A DNA stretch of 64,000 nt from assembly GCA_037975125.1 (NCBI GenBank), contig CM075862.1, positions 15,026,625-15,090,624 of the forward strand. Direction: 5' to 3'. Position numbers and translations under genes: made by a program. Under the pieces are notes generated by a model, which was not told where the DNA came from, searched no databases, and saw only the letters and a program-made list of their open reading frames with translations. This document shows, in pieces, positions 12,612 through 26,929 of this stretch. Numbering within the stretch: position 1 is the stretch's first letter; every line of letters starts with the position of its first letter. Origin of the DNA: Latrodectus hesperus. Taxonomy: Eukaryota; Arthropoda; Arachnida; Araneae; Theridiidae.

Positions 12612-13913
12612 TAGAGGGTATTAGCACATTTTTAGAACGATTTCTATTAAGAATTTTAAAAAAGTAAATGTTTTAGAACAAAAATGTTTTTCAACAGCTT
12701 ATTATTCAAAATGAGAAATATCATCTGCTACTTTCAAATTTATTCTTCTTTCAAAATGCTGCATGTAAACAAGCTGTGGATTGAAGGATATGTTTTTGCG
12801 CTTTCCGAAGAGAAATATTCTTATTCCAGGATTCAAAAACATTGTGAAATGTATGGTATTAAAATTTCTAAGTGCAAAATAAGCAACATTATTAATCGGA
12901 CAAGTAAAAACCGTCAATCATTATTTCTACATGGAAAGAAGACTCCGAACGAATATCCGAAAAAAGTACGTACTGTTTCAAATGTTTCTAAAGTGAAACC
13001 CCTGGTAACAAGAGAAAATCCGCCAACACAGAAAACAATTGCAAAGTCTTTAGATACATCTGTAGCAACAATAAATAAAATAATAAATCAAGATTTACAA
13101 CTTAAAAAAGCTAAAAAACATAATGTTCACCAGCTTTTGCCGAGACATGTGGCTCAACGCAAAGCATTTTGTAGAATCCTGTATGAAAACCATTTAGCAG
13201 GAGATAAATGGAAATACATTGTGACTCTTAATGAAGCATGGGTTTACCTAAATGAGTGCAACAAAAAAGGTCTATTTACCATAGAAAACGAGGAGAAAAA
13301 AATGTACAAACCTGGTTCCTTCAATGTAAAGAAAGTTTCAGTAAGGGGTTTATGATAGTCGCAGGTTTCTCCTACAATGGGAAATTAAAAATAAAAAGAA
13401 TAGAAAAATATGTTAAAATCAACTCATCATACTATCAGGAAAAGATTTTACGTCCAATATTTACAGAAGAAATATTACTTCTTTATCCCAAAGACTTTCA
13501 AAGAGTGAAACTTCATCAAGACAAAGCTACAAGTCATACTTCGAAAACTACCACTGCATTCCTTGAAAAAATGAAGACTAATACAGGTATTGCATATATA
13601 CCTTTTCAACACATTCCTGTGAAGTCCCTTGACGTTTCAACTATGGACTATTGTGCCTTTGGTCTGTTAAAAAGAGCTCTTTCTAAACGCAAACCCACCA
13701 CGATAGATGGAATCTGGAAAGTAGTAGAAGAGGAATGGAAAGCAATACCCCTGGAAATTTTACGAAAAGCTCTTCTATCATGGAAATCACGATGGAGACT
13801 TAATAGTCCAGAAAAAAGGCTATCAGATAGAACATTTAAAAAAATTAGTCTTTAAATTTTAAATATTAACTAAACGGCCCCGAAATCGTTCTAAAATGTG
13901 TTAATACCCTCTG
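12612..13913 (+). mobile_element. DD41D Tc1/mariner element, 1,302 bp
   Basis: Flanked by TA at 12610-12611 and 13914-13915. The terminal inverted repeats match over about 30 bp with few differences: both contain AGAGGGTATTA, then CACATTTT and AGAACGATTT. The transposase inside has 41 residues between the second and third catalytic Asp, the spacing reported for the rosa/Visitor (DD41D) branch of Tc1/mariner. Both ends are preserved. Confidence 0.9.
12684..13855 (+). pseudogene. DD41D transposase, one frameshift, D1 lost
   Basis: Read from 12684 in one frame to about 13335, then in another frame to the stop at 13853-13855, about 390 residues in all. A one-base deletion near 13335 explains the shift. 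The N-terminal half carries DNA-binding helices (for example KIINQDLQLKKAKKH). The first catalytic residue should be Asp in TLDEAW, but codon 13230-13232 is AAT (Asn). The second Asp is codon 13520-13522 in HQDKATSHTS. The third is codon 13646-13648 in MDYCAFGLLK, leaving 41 residues between them. Loss of the first Asp should abolish catalysis even without the frameshift. The upstream Met choice is uncertain because MRNII and MLHVNK are later alternatives. Confidence 0.88.
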
Positions 13914-14082
13914 TAGTAATTGTTGTTATTCGTTTCGAATCTTTACACATTAATATTTCAAAATTCACTTCAACTGATCATGTCTTTTTATATTCTAAAT
14001 GCAGTATTTAGAAATAGATTGGTATCATTAGAATGCATACAAAATTTTCCATCATAATAAGTCTTACAATTATTCTCTCTAC

Positions 14083-14086
<4 letters not shown>

Positions 14087-14154
<68 letters not shown>
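14087..14154. repeat. (TA)n microsatellite
   Basis: About 34 uninterrupted TA units. Confidence 0.97.
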
Positions 14155-14155
<1 letters not shown>

Positions 14156-14251
14156 CTTTACTATACATATATATATATTCTGTCTCTTCTATCTTCATTT
14201 ACATGTATATACAATATTTTTCAGTTAATTTTAGTTTTATATGTAAAAATT

Positions 14252-14307
14252 GATAAGCTCCCAATTTTTACATATACGTTCGTATAAGTAAAAATCGGGA
14301 GCTTATC
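14252..14307. repeat. 26 bp inverted repeat with 4 nt loop
   Basis: Arms 14252-14277 and 14282-14307 match at 24 of 26 positions around the loop GTTC. The left arm begins GATAAGCTCCC. There is no sign of a flanking mobile element. Confidence 0.85.
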
Positions 14308-16361
14308 CTTTTTTTAAAGTTTACTAATTTTTCATATAATGGTTGTACTAGAGTACTTCCCTATACCTCTAACCCAGAGTTGAGCTCTACTAGACAGGTG
14401 GCAGCAAAATAGTGAGAGTTTTCATAATTTCAACGCAAGGACCAAACAGTAGACTCCTCCAATTCTTCATCTGCCATCCCTGAAAATATTATCTTATTTA
14501 AAGGACCTGTTGAACGTTATGAACACGACACATCTTTGGTAAGGGCAAGATTTGAACTTCTTATAATAAGAGCGAAGTTTTTAGGCCACCATGGTCATTT
14601 TTAAATGGATGAAATATTTGTAATAACTAATACAAAAAACAAATACGAAATTTAATATTTAATCTTACAAATTCATTAGTTCAATAAAATTTATGTATAA
14701 ACTTTCTTATTGATACGAAATTTGATAATATTCACAGAAACTAAAACCGTTTAGGTTTCGATTAGTTTGTAGAAAGATTGATTGTGGAAAATAAAAATAA
14801 ACGTTTATATTTTGACACATTTCTTAATTAGAACACATTTTATGATTAATCCATTTGTAGTTAAATTTTAATGTGTTAGTAAATTATAGTCAAAACAATT
14901 AATTCAGGAATCAATAAAAACCATACATTAAAAAATTATAAATATTAATTATTATTTATTATAAGAATGAGTTGAATAGAACAAATTTATAAATAAATAT
15001 GCTCTATTCTACTGGGAAAACGATTTCCAATTCATTATTAAATTTAAAATTGATAGAAAGTAATTAATATATAAGTAAATTATTATTCTATTTAATAATT
15101 TCCTGGGCAACATAATCTTTCTACTTGTGAAATAGATATCTTAAAACTATGTTGAATTATTAATTTTTGTGTGAACAACATAATATTTAATTGATTTTTA
15201 TTGCAATATAAGTTTAATAATCATCATTTATATTCTAATCCATAGGGAAAACTTATTCCCTATTTATTATTATATTTAGTATTGATACTTTATATGGAAT
15301 TTCTATTATTGATTAAATACATTAAAAATACAATAGAAATTAGTAAAAAATGTAAGTTACTTAATATAAAACAATGTGTGTGTGCTTCTATGGTATTAAA
15401 AAATATGCATATTTTGAATGCATATGTATATGAAAAATTTTAATAGAAAATATAATTGATCTATACATATAAAATACTTATTCGGTTTGTTAGGATTTCA
15501 ATTGAAAATAATACGTGAATAATGAAATATATATGGCATATGATGTTAGTCTTTCTGACCAAATTAACATAAAAACTATATTTCGCTTTGAAATTTTCCT
15601 TAGAGAGTTCATAAAAGGTAAAACAGAATTAATGCTGATTTGAACTCCTTGTGAAATTGCATATACTGCGATATAACTAATTTAAGATATGTAACATTCC
15701 ATTGCGGAACTTTTCTCGCTTCTACAATGACGCTTCTCGTTCATTTTCTCCATTTAAAATTGTCCTTTATGTGTAAACATTGAAACAAAAGAAAATATGT
15801 ATTCACAGAATAGAAATACTTCTTCCTTTTCCATTTTCACACAGTATAAATATAAAGTTCATGTGTACTGTATTTTATAATCGTAGAAAAAGTACTGTTT
15901 TAATACTCTACAGCGAATGTGATTTCACCTTTTCCCACTCGACGCCAGTCAGAAATGCATTTTAACACGGAGGAAAAGAGTCTAAACCTAAATGTTTAAT
16001 AACTTCGTAACTAAAGGGAATTTCCAAATTTTCTATGCTTCATTCGATTTGTTTTCAGCTGAGCTATAAGCCAGGCCTCATCTCGTGATGGGTAGTATCA
16101 TTTCAAGAAGCTATTATTGAAAGCATTTGGTTACATATGCGTTATTTATTAGTTAAAGTAAAAAATCTTTGTTTTTTAATTCAAATTGACAATTTATTCA
16201 AAAGCGATTTCTTATTAAAATTCTTTAGATATTTGTTTATTTCTGTATATTGTATTGAGAAATTTAACGTCGATTTTTCTTTAAAAAAATACTCTTCAAA
16301 AAAGATGCGGGATCATTTTTAATTGGAATTGGAAATAGGAAATATTGGTATATTGGAAATT

Positions 16362-16790
16362 GAATACTCATATGGAATCAAATAGAATTTTTCATGGAAT
16401 TAAAATGCTTAAAATGTAAATAATGTAATTCCATGAAATGTAATAAACGTGTCATTTCAATGAATGTTCATGTACTCAAAAAACTCAAATGGAATATTCA
16501 TATGGAATCAAATAGAGTATTTCTTTAAATTGCATTTATTTAAAATGTAAATAATTTCATTCCATGAAATGTAATAAGTTCGTAATTTCAATGAATGCTC
16601 ACAATCGATTACTCAAAAGAAATCAAATGGAATACTCATATCGGATAAATAGAATATTTCGTGGAATTTTATTATTTAAAATGTAAATAATGTAATTCCA
16701 TGAAATGAAATAAACGTGTCATTCCAATGAATGTTTAGTTACTCAAAAGAAATAGAATAGAATACACATATGAAAATAGCTATTACTTGA
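16362..16790. repeat. ~133 bp tandem repeat, 3 units plus partial
   Basis: Units start with GAATACTCATATGGA-like sequence at 16362, 16491, 16629 and, as a partial unit, 16760. Each contains AAAATGTAAATAAT, ATTCCATGAAATG and TTTCAATGAATG. Units are diverged by substitutions and small indels. Confidence 0.85.
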
Positions 16791-16859
16791 GGAATGAATG
16801 ATTTCTGAAAATTTCGTCAATAGGTAACATATTACTATTAGTTTTTTTATTTCGCATTG

Positions 16860-17600
16860 AATTTTATATATTTCACCTGCAAACGAAGCGAGAATGTTTG
16901 TTTTCCATCGAACAAGCAGACGATTCTTAGAGGGAGGAAATTATTAGGCGAAAGATTCTGTTAATTGCCAAAGGGAACAGAAAGGAAATTCTTCTGCTCT
17001 TAGCGATCCTTCGCCAAATTGGCCAGACTGCCTTCCATCTTCCCCAATCGATGTGGAGAAGAAGGGGAGAGAGGTTCGACTCCAGCCGGAGGTCACGTAT
17101 GGACAGTTTGGCGGTGTAGAGTCCGTCACAAATCAGCTCCTCGCTTGACCCCCACGGACGTTTGCCACCTTAAGCTAACACACGCTAATAAATGTTGTCC
17201 GTGCCGTGCGAGGTAATGGCTGCCGGACCCGGAACGTGACGCCCCGGATACAAAGGAGCACGAGCTGGTGAAAAAAATAAATAAAAAAGAAAAAAAAGAT
17301 TTTTCCCCTTTTTGTTTTCTGCTCGGAGTTTTGTTGTTCTTTGCAGAAATAGTCTCTAGGGCCTTTATCTTTTCTGTGCAGGAATAGAACGAAAAAAATG
17401 AACTGCAGACTTCCGTTCTGGTTGATGAGTTAAATTTTATACCATCAAGAATCGGGAAGTTTTTAAACGCAGATGGGGGTGGGGGATGAATTTGGTCTCC
17501 GGGTCGGGGGTGGGGGAAAATCAGCTTTTTGCAGTAATTGGCCTTGTTTCTCAGTTGAGTTTTATAGTCGGAAGCTGGACATTTTAGAAGCAAGGGACCT
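16860..17600. promoter_or_regulatory. GC-richer island, candidate conserved noncoding
   Basis: This island is much less AT-biased than its flanks and has no believable ORF: frames on both strands (for example 17126-17593 minus) are compositional. It holds non-repetitive stretches such as GACAGTTTGGCGGTGTAGAG and homeodomain-core-like TTAATTGCC near 16961. Such islands in AT-rich arthropod genomes are often enhancers or conserved noncoding elements. That reading is inference only, and an old transposon remnant is an alternative. Confidence 0.25.
17474..17516 (+). other. G-quadruplex-type G-run cluster
   Basis: Five G tracts, two pairs of GGGGGTGGGGG plus a GGG, lie within 43 bp. Loops of 1 and 2 nt and one longer loop are compatible with G4 folding. 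No function is shown. Confidence 0.5.
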
Positions 17601-17649
17601 GGTCAAATGTTGGTAGAACGGCGTGGGGATTGTACGGTGCTCGAATTCC

Positions 17650-18959
17650 AATTGAGCTTGAGAAAAATATGAGGATGTATTGCGGCTCAGTTTCGTTTCT
17701 GTGTTAAAAAATTGATCTGCTGACAAAAAATACCGTTTATATACTTTCAGTTGGGAAATGATAGCATTATTTGATCATTTCTTTTAAAATTTATATTCAT
17801 TAACAAAATTAAAAAGCTTACCATAATGTGTAAACACGTATATTACCTATGATATATATTAGTTATTCATCGTTTGGTTATGAAAATACAAACAACATTT
17901 ATATTAGAATTATTTTTGTTACGAAGTATATAAAAATTATGAAATATAATTTATTAAAAGAGTTAAAATATACAAAACGAACATCAAAACTCAAATAAAA
18001 ATCATATTATTAAAAAAAGCCTGTTCCCAATTTTTTTTAGGGTTTTTATAATTATTGTGATTATTTAAATAAAATTGCATACTTAAATTTATACTTACTT
18101 TTTAAACTAACATTAAATATTTAATATAAACAAAAAACTTTCAAGTAAATATTAATTTGACCATTATTTAATACCTGGGTAAAAGTATCATATAAATAAA
18201 AATAAACGAATCCCTATCATATGCCCATGGGTAGGGATTCGTCGTTCGAGCCTATCATCCCAAAACTCTTATGAAATTTTTTTATTCAAATAAAGTTGCG
18301 TTTTTTTTTACACAAGAATATTAAACATGTTCATAAAGTTTTTTAAAATACTCCTTCTATATAGTTTTGTGTGTGTATAAAGTATAAAAATTATTCTCAC
18401 TGTAAAGAATTTTTACAATTGAAAGAAAAATCTCTTTTACAGTCAGAAAAAATATTGTAATTCATACAAAAATAATTTAAAATGTCTTTAGTTTAATTTG
18501 ACAGCCAAGATTATTTATTACATTTGTCAATAAGCATCTATTTTTTAATAGAAGATAATTATAGAACAAATTTTTTCTTAACCCAAATATATTTTCCAAA
18601 AAAGGAAAAAGCTAAAACATCATATAATATAATATTTTCATGTAAAAATACACTAATAGCATTTAATTCCTAAAAATTCATTTGATATTAAAACTTCTAA
18701 ATAAAAGTTTTTAACATAAAAAATATATTAAATAATTTAAATTAATAGATGACTCAAACATAATCAATAATGTATCTTGTTCTCGATCGCAATAGACAAA
18801 AAATCTAAGAAACTAGAAAATGGAAATTAATTCACTGATTTTAAATAAGTTATATAAATTTGACAGTTAATGATAGGACAATTTTTACGGGATAAAATAC
18901 TTAATGTTTAACGACATTTGCTGAATTATTTTCCTATAATGTCTCATTAAAACTGATTT

Positions 18960-18960
<1 letters not shown>
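17650..18960. other. AT-rich DNA, nothing recognised
   Basis: No gene, repeat or structure was identified beyond AT-rich background. Confidence 0.5.

Positions 18961-18961
<1 letters not shown>

Positions 18962-19050
<89 letters not shown>
18962..19050. repeat. (TA)n microsatellite
   Basis: About 44 TA units, directly abutting the probable Helitron 5' end. Confidence 0.97.
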
Positions 19051-21370
<2,320 letters not shown>

Positions 21371-21381
21371 ATAATTATTAA

Positions 21382-22198
21382 AATCTTCTTCTTCTTAGAA
21401 TTGGGTTTGTATGTCATTAGGCACCTCTGCTTTTATCAGCATTTTGTACCATTAACTCCAAACCCAATGTTTCCTAGTTCCAGTTGCTCGGGTCACCCAC
21501 TTTATTAATAAAGTCCGATAACCTTTTAATGGAGTCTAGGTGTAACTCTCTAGTACAGATGATGCCTAAAGAAGTTAATCTAGGGAGGGCAAGAGCCTCG
21601 CATTCGTAAATGATATGTTCTGCCGTTTCCACTTGCTTATGACATTTTCCAGCAGATAGGGTCTTGCTGAAACAGTCCCATCTGGTCAGAAAGTTAATCA
21701 TGCTAGGGATAGCTTCCTGACTTTCACCAGAAGATGGTTTGGAGGTGATTTCTACCTCAAGTGAAGGATTCATTGCTGCCCCTTTACAAGATTGCCTCTG
21801 AGTTCCCTTGTCTTTTTCAGCAAGGTCTACTTCAGAGGCTTCACCTGCAAATGCAGAAAGGTTTGTTATTTCTTGTGTCTTTTCAGCCACAAGATAACAA
21901 TTAATAAGCTCAGGTAATATTAGTCCACCCAGCATTGCCTGAGTTACTGGGCAAGGCAAATTACTCTAGAAGTTCGCCAGGCAACTAGAGGCTCCGTTAA
22001 GACACCAATACCGCGGTGCCAATTAGCCCTAGGCACGGATCGCATAACACCAGGGTTTACGGGAGCTGGTTCGCGGCCTCTGATTCTATATTCAAGACTA
22101 TCCTGTCATTCCTACAGGACATTCGGCGATCCACCACCTGCCGACGCGCCTGGTGGCTGCTCAAGCTCCAGGAAGGTGCGCGTACCCCTGGTTTCAGG
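21382..22198 (-). mobile_element. LINE insertion with 11 bp TSD
   Basis: Flanked by direct repeats ATAATTATTAA (21371-21381 and 22199-22209). On the minus strand it ends in GAAGAAGAAG-like tail sequence, the same 3' end as the copy at 34723-35090. Its last ~400 bp match that copy closely. The 5' portion (about 21960-22198) is GC-richer with several stops and is not recognisable LINE coding sequence. It may be 5' UTR, which would make this an internally deleted element rather than a simple 5' truncation. Confidence 0.75.
21474..21959 (-). pseudogene. LINE ORF2 C-terminal remnant (161 codons)
   Basis: The longest frame in the LINE at 21382-22198. Its C-terminal third contains GKCHKQVETAEHIIYECEAL, the Cys/His pattern (C...ET..H.....C) that follows the RNase H region in many Jockey/R1-clade non-LTR retrotransposon polymerases. 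The frame ends DPSNWN, then the 3' UTR. The N-terminal two thirds are not recognisable; they are acidic and Ser-rich (AGEASEVDLAEKDKG) and may come from another part of the element joined by deletion. No catalytic reverse transcriptase motifs are present, so it cannot be active. Confidence 0.6.
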
Positions 22199-22209
22199 AT
22201 AATTATTAA

Positions 22210-23052
<843 letters not shown>

Positions 23053-23165
23053 GATTCTAGAAGCAATAAATGCTGATAGGCAATATTTGTAAAATGTGTC
23101 GTCTGTTAGACCAAAATATAGCCAAGATCATAAGACAATATGAACATCTATCTTCTCAAATATGT

Positions 23166-23474
23166 TGTTGTTGTTACTAATGACACTTGGACAAGCCAAG
23201 CTCACTATGCCTTGGCTATGCGAATTTAAATCAATTGGGAGCGTCTTTCGTTTTAATCAGAGCACCATGAAGGTGAAAGTAGGACTTTGCTCTACACACA
23301 TGCCGTAGGTACCCGTTTAGAGGGTAGGCAACCATTCACACCACATTCATACAAGGAAAGGACAAAGACAGGATAGATAGAGATGCAAAGTACATCCATG
23401 CCCAAACCGGGATTCTAACCCAGGACCTCCTTATCTGCAGTCAGGCACGCTGACCAATAGACAAGTTGGGCGGC
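23166..23474 (-). repeat. tRNA-derived SINE with 12 bp TSD, (CAA)n tail
   Basis: Perfect TCTCAAATATGT duplications (23154-23165 and 23475-23486) bound a 309 bp unit. On the minus strand the head has a box-A-like TTGGTCAGCGTGCCTG and a box-B-like GGGTTAGAATCCC. It is followed by GGGCATGGATGT and CTCTAAACGGGT. The tail ACTTTCACCTTCATGG...GCTTGGCTTGTCCAAGT ends in CAACAACAACA. The tail is shared with 2665-2840 and 29940-30320. Confidence 0.88.
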
Positions 23475-23486
23475 TCTCAAATATGT

Positions 23487-24484
23487 CAACAAATGTATGG
23501 CAATTGTAACTCCTCCCACAGGTGGCTTGGTAAACAATTCAAAATAGGTTAAGCTAAATCGTTTCGATTTTTGTTGATGAAAAGATTTGCTGCTAATCAT
23601 CATGAATATAATAATTGCTATGATTAAACAATGATGAGATTTCCTCGATGAATTCTGCTTCAGTGATAGAACAATTAAAAATGTGATATGTATATGGATG
23701 TTCCAAGTAATGTGGCTCTATGCAATTTTTGTTTAACAAGTGGTTACTTGGTTACTTCAATGTCACTGTGGTTCCAGAGACTACATTTTACATTAATCCT
23801 GCCATTTCAGATGATGCTTAGTATATTTCCAGTGCATTAGATTTATACATGTTTGGGCTGTATGATGTTGTATGATATGTCGATACTTTTTATAATTCAT
23901 GTTACTTCTCAACAATAAATCATTACATGACAATTTATTTTGACTAATCTGAAATATCCTTATTGAGGAGGAGCAATTAAGAAATAAAGTTAAAATGGAT
24001 TACATTTTAGTAATTATTGACTAAACAATTTATATAAGACTGTTGAAATTAAAAATTTTAATCACTCCGTGCATAAAAAAAAATCAAAATGCGATGAATC
24101 AAATAGCTTCAATATTTCATTTTCATTTCCTATATCTGTTTCAAACATACTTTTAATGTAAAATAATCACTTTTTCTTAATGATTTGTTTATTTTTATTT
24201 AGGAAGAAAACTTAAGTAAATGTTAAAAAGACAACATTACTTGAAGGGAAATTTAAATTTTAATGAAATTATAAGTTGTACATTTAGGATGCAAAATAGC
24301 TTTCGTTTTGTAATGTAAAGTTAAGTTGTAAAAAAAAAAGATGCAATATTTTAAATATTATGAGAAAAAATATATTTACAAACATCAAGTATTTTTCTCA
24401 GGATTTAATCAAAGTTTAGTTAATAAATGCATGAAATTATAAATAAATTTTATAAAATTAAAAATATCCGAATACGTTCAAGCC
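23487..24484. other. AT-rich DNA, nothing recognised
   Basis: No gene or repeat was identified. Confidence 0.5.
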
Positions 24485-25373
24485 AACTTTTTCTTAAAAG
24501 TTAATTTTAATTTTTTTTCTCTTGTTTTCAGATAAATTAAGATGTCAAAACAAAAAAGAATTAGCCAAAATAATCCTCACATTCAACATACTTTATATGA
24601 AATCAGTTATTACCTGGCAAACTTTAGTGAAATTTTAACTAATCATCAGTCTTAATTCATAGTTTGAGCCTAAGGTTTATGTGACAATATTCTTTGAAAT
24701 GAAGCAAAATCAAAGAAAAATATTCAGGGATAAAGAAAATATGGTTAAAAAGAAACAGCAATATAGATATCTTATGAAATTTTGCTGGACAATCCCTTTA
24801 AAAAATAGCTGAAAATGAAAAAGTTCTTAATGTATATTTAAACTTTTCTTTCACTTCATTAATAATAACGATTAAAACATATAGGCCAAGTTTCATACAC
24901 ATTCATATCTTCATTATCAAAATTCATCTTCATTATCACTTGAGATATCGTGTTAACGGGATTAGTTTTTAGATTTTGTGAAAAAAGAAAATTTTGAAAA
25001 AATCACCTGTAAGGTGATAGTTTCACTTGTGTTAGCGACAATATTGCCACTTATTTCTGAATGTATAAGCCAAATAATGGCCTCACACATAGGGTTATCA
25101 ATCAGCACATTATAGAAAAATATATAAATGTAAAAAGTAGCAAAAATTAAAATACCACTTTCTTTTACTTCTTCCGGTTTGAAAATGCAACTTCCTGTTT
25201 CGTTTTTCAAAAGACTCGATGTATTTTAAAATTCCTGAAACTTAATTTCTATGTGACATACCATAAAACAAAAAACAGTTTTAGAAACTAGAATGTTCTG
25301 AATACTAGAATCACAAATAAAAAAAAAAGTATCGCATGTAGTCGAAAATCAACTTTTTAACGTTGATGCATAC
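24485..25373. repeat. Interspersed ~0.9 kb repeat, copy 1
   Basis: Aligns by eye in the same orientation with 30326-31460 over its whole length. Shared anchors include ACTTTTTCTTAAAA at the start, ATTTTAGTGAAATTTT-like blocks, GTATAAGCCAAATAA, CTTCCGGTTTGAAAATGCAA and TCGAAAAT near the end. The two ends are weakly inverted with respect to each other (TTAAAA-GTT-ATTTT), so a TIR transposon is possible. There is no coding potential. This copy lacks the MITE found in copy 2. Confidence 0.75.
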
Positions 25374-26148
25374 ATTAAACATTACAAGCTGGGAATTATT
25401 TTTGTTAGAATTTATATTTTGATGAAATTAGAAGTTGGTACTCGAATGAACGTAGATACAAATAAATTTAAAAAATGACGCAAAAATCTATCCACTGTGT
25501 TACTATTTATTTATAAAAAACATAAAAGCTGCGATTTTTATTATCGTTTTGCATTCAATTCAACAAATATAAATTTTAAAATCAATACGCACCTTCTATT
25601 CTGTAACAAAATCTTAATTAAGATCTTTATTATTTAAGTGAAATCTTAAATTTATAGACATCTAATTATTTTATATATATACGAATAAATAAAATTAATT
25701 TCCATTACATTTTATAGAAACTTTAAAACTGAACTTAGTAACTCAATGCAAAATTTGGAAATCATATCAATCAGGCCCCTTGAACTTATAAATATTGTAT
25801 TACACTCGCTTATTTTGTTATTTATTTAAATGTACATATTTTATTTTATAATCATATTATATAAATTCAAAATAATTTAATTTTTTTATAAAAAAATTAT
25901 AAAAAGATTTTTTATAAAAGAAATTTTTTTAAATAATTTTAACAAATTTGTAGTATATCTAACATCACACACATTAATTTAATACAAAATAAACTTAAAA
26001 GCAAAATTTCCAAATCTAGTAAAATTTGTATTTTAGAATGATCAAAAATGCATATATTCGAATATGTGTGTTGACGCTTAGAGATCAAATTAGGTACAAT
26101 TATCTGGGAAAAAAAATCAAAAAATTGGAAAGGTTATATATTGAAGAA
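25374..26148. other. AT-rich DNA, nothing recognised
   Basis: No gene or repeat was identified. Confidence 0.5.
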
Positions 26149-26280
26149 TTTGTGTGTAAAATCCTGGGAAAGAGCTGAGTGTTTGTATTTAAAATCCTGA
26201 GAAAGAGTTTAGTGTTTGTGTGTAAAATACTGGGAAAGAGTTAAATATTTGTGTGTAAAATACTGGAAAAGACATAGAAT
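26149..26280. repeat. 33 bp minisatellite, 4 copies
   Basis: TTTGTGTGTAAAAT-like starts recur at 26149, 26182, 26215 and 26248, exactly 33 bp apart. Each is followed by CTGGGAAAGAG or a variant. Confidence 0.9.
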
Positions 26281-26817
26281 TTTAAAATTCTTTGCATTAG
26301 AAATATAATCATGAAAAATTCATTCTTATCAGGAATAACTTTGCAGAAAAAAGTTGAAAAGTATCGGCGGTCATCTCAAAAATGTCATTCATAAAAGGGC
26401 AATTAGAAAATGATATTTCTTTACAAAAATTTTAAAATCAGTTAAAATAACCATATTAAGATTCTTATTAATTGACAGAGATAGATAGATAGATTCCATA
26501 GCAAATAAATAAGAATCAAATTATTTCTTTTACATAATATAAATATGTTATGAAATTTGAATAATAGATTTGAATTTCAATACTTTTACCTCAGCTCAAA
26601 TAGCTATATATTTACTTACCTCTCTTATATATATTTCAAATTATGTGAACATAATATATCATATATTGTAAAAATATGCTTACATAAATTTTATAAGTTT
26701 ACTATTACTAAATATTATGTAGTTTACTATGTAAATTCATGTCAGCATACATTTTAAATTATGTAAGTAATAGCTTTCTCAAAATTTATAAACTCCCATT
26801 TTTACATTCATCTAGCA

Positions 26818-26929
<112 letters not shown>

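Larger units (their letters stand above)
13916..16360. other. AT-rich DNA with (TA)n and a hairpin
   Basis: Holds the (TA)n tract at 14087-14154 and the hairpin at 14252-14307, which are listed separately. The rest is AT-rich with no recognised gene. Frames at 15780-15965 and 16137-16322 have no domain. Confidence 0.45.

Noticed and set aside
17126..17593. 155-codon minus-strand ORF in the GC-richer island
   Set aside because: Pro/Ser/Phe/Lys runs reflect base composition; no domain, and overlapping frames exist on the other strand.
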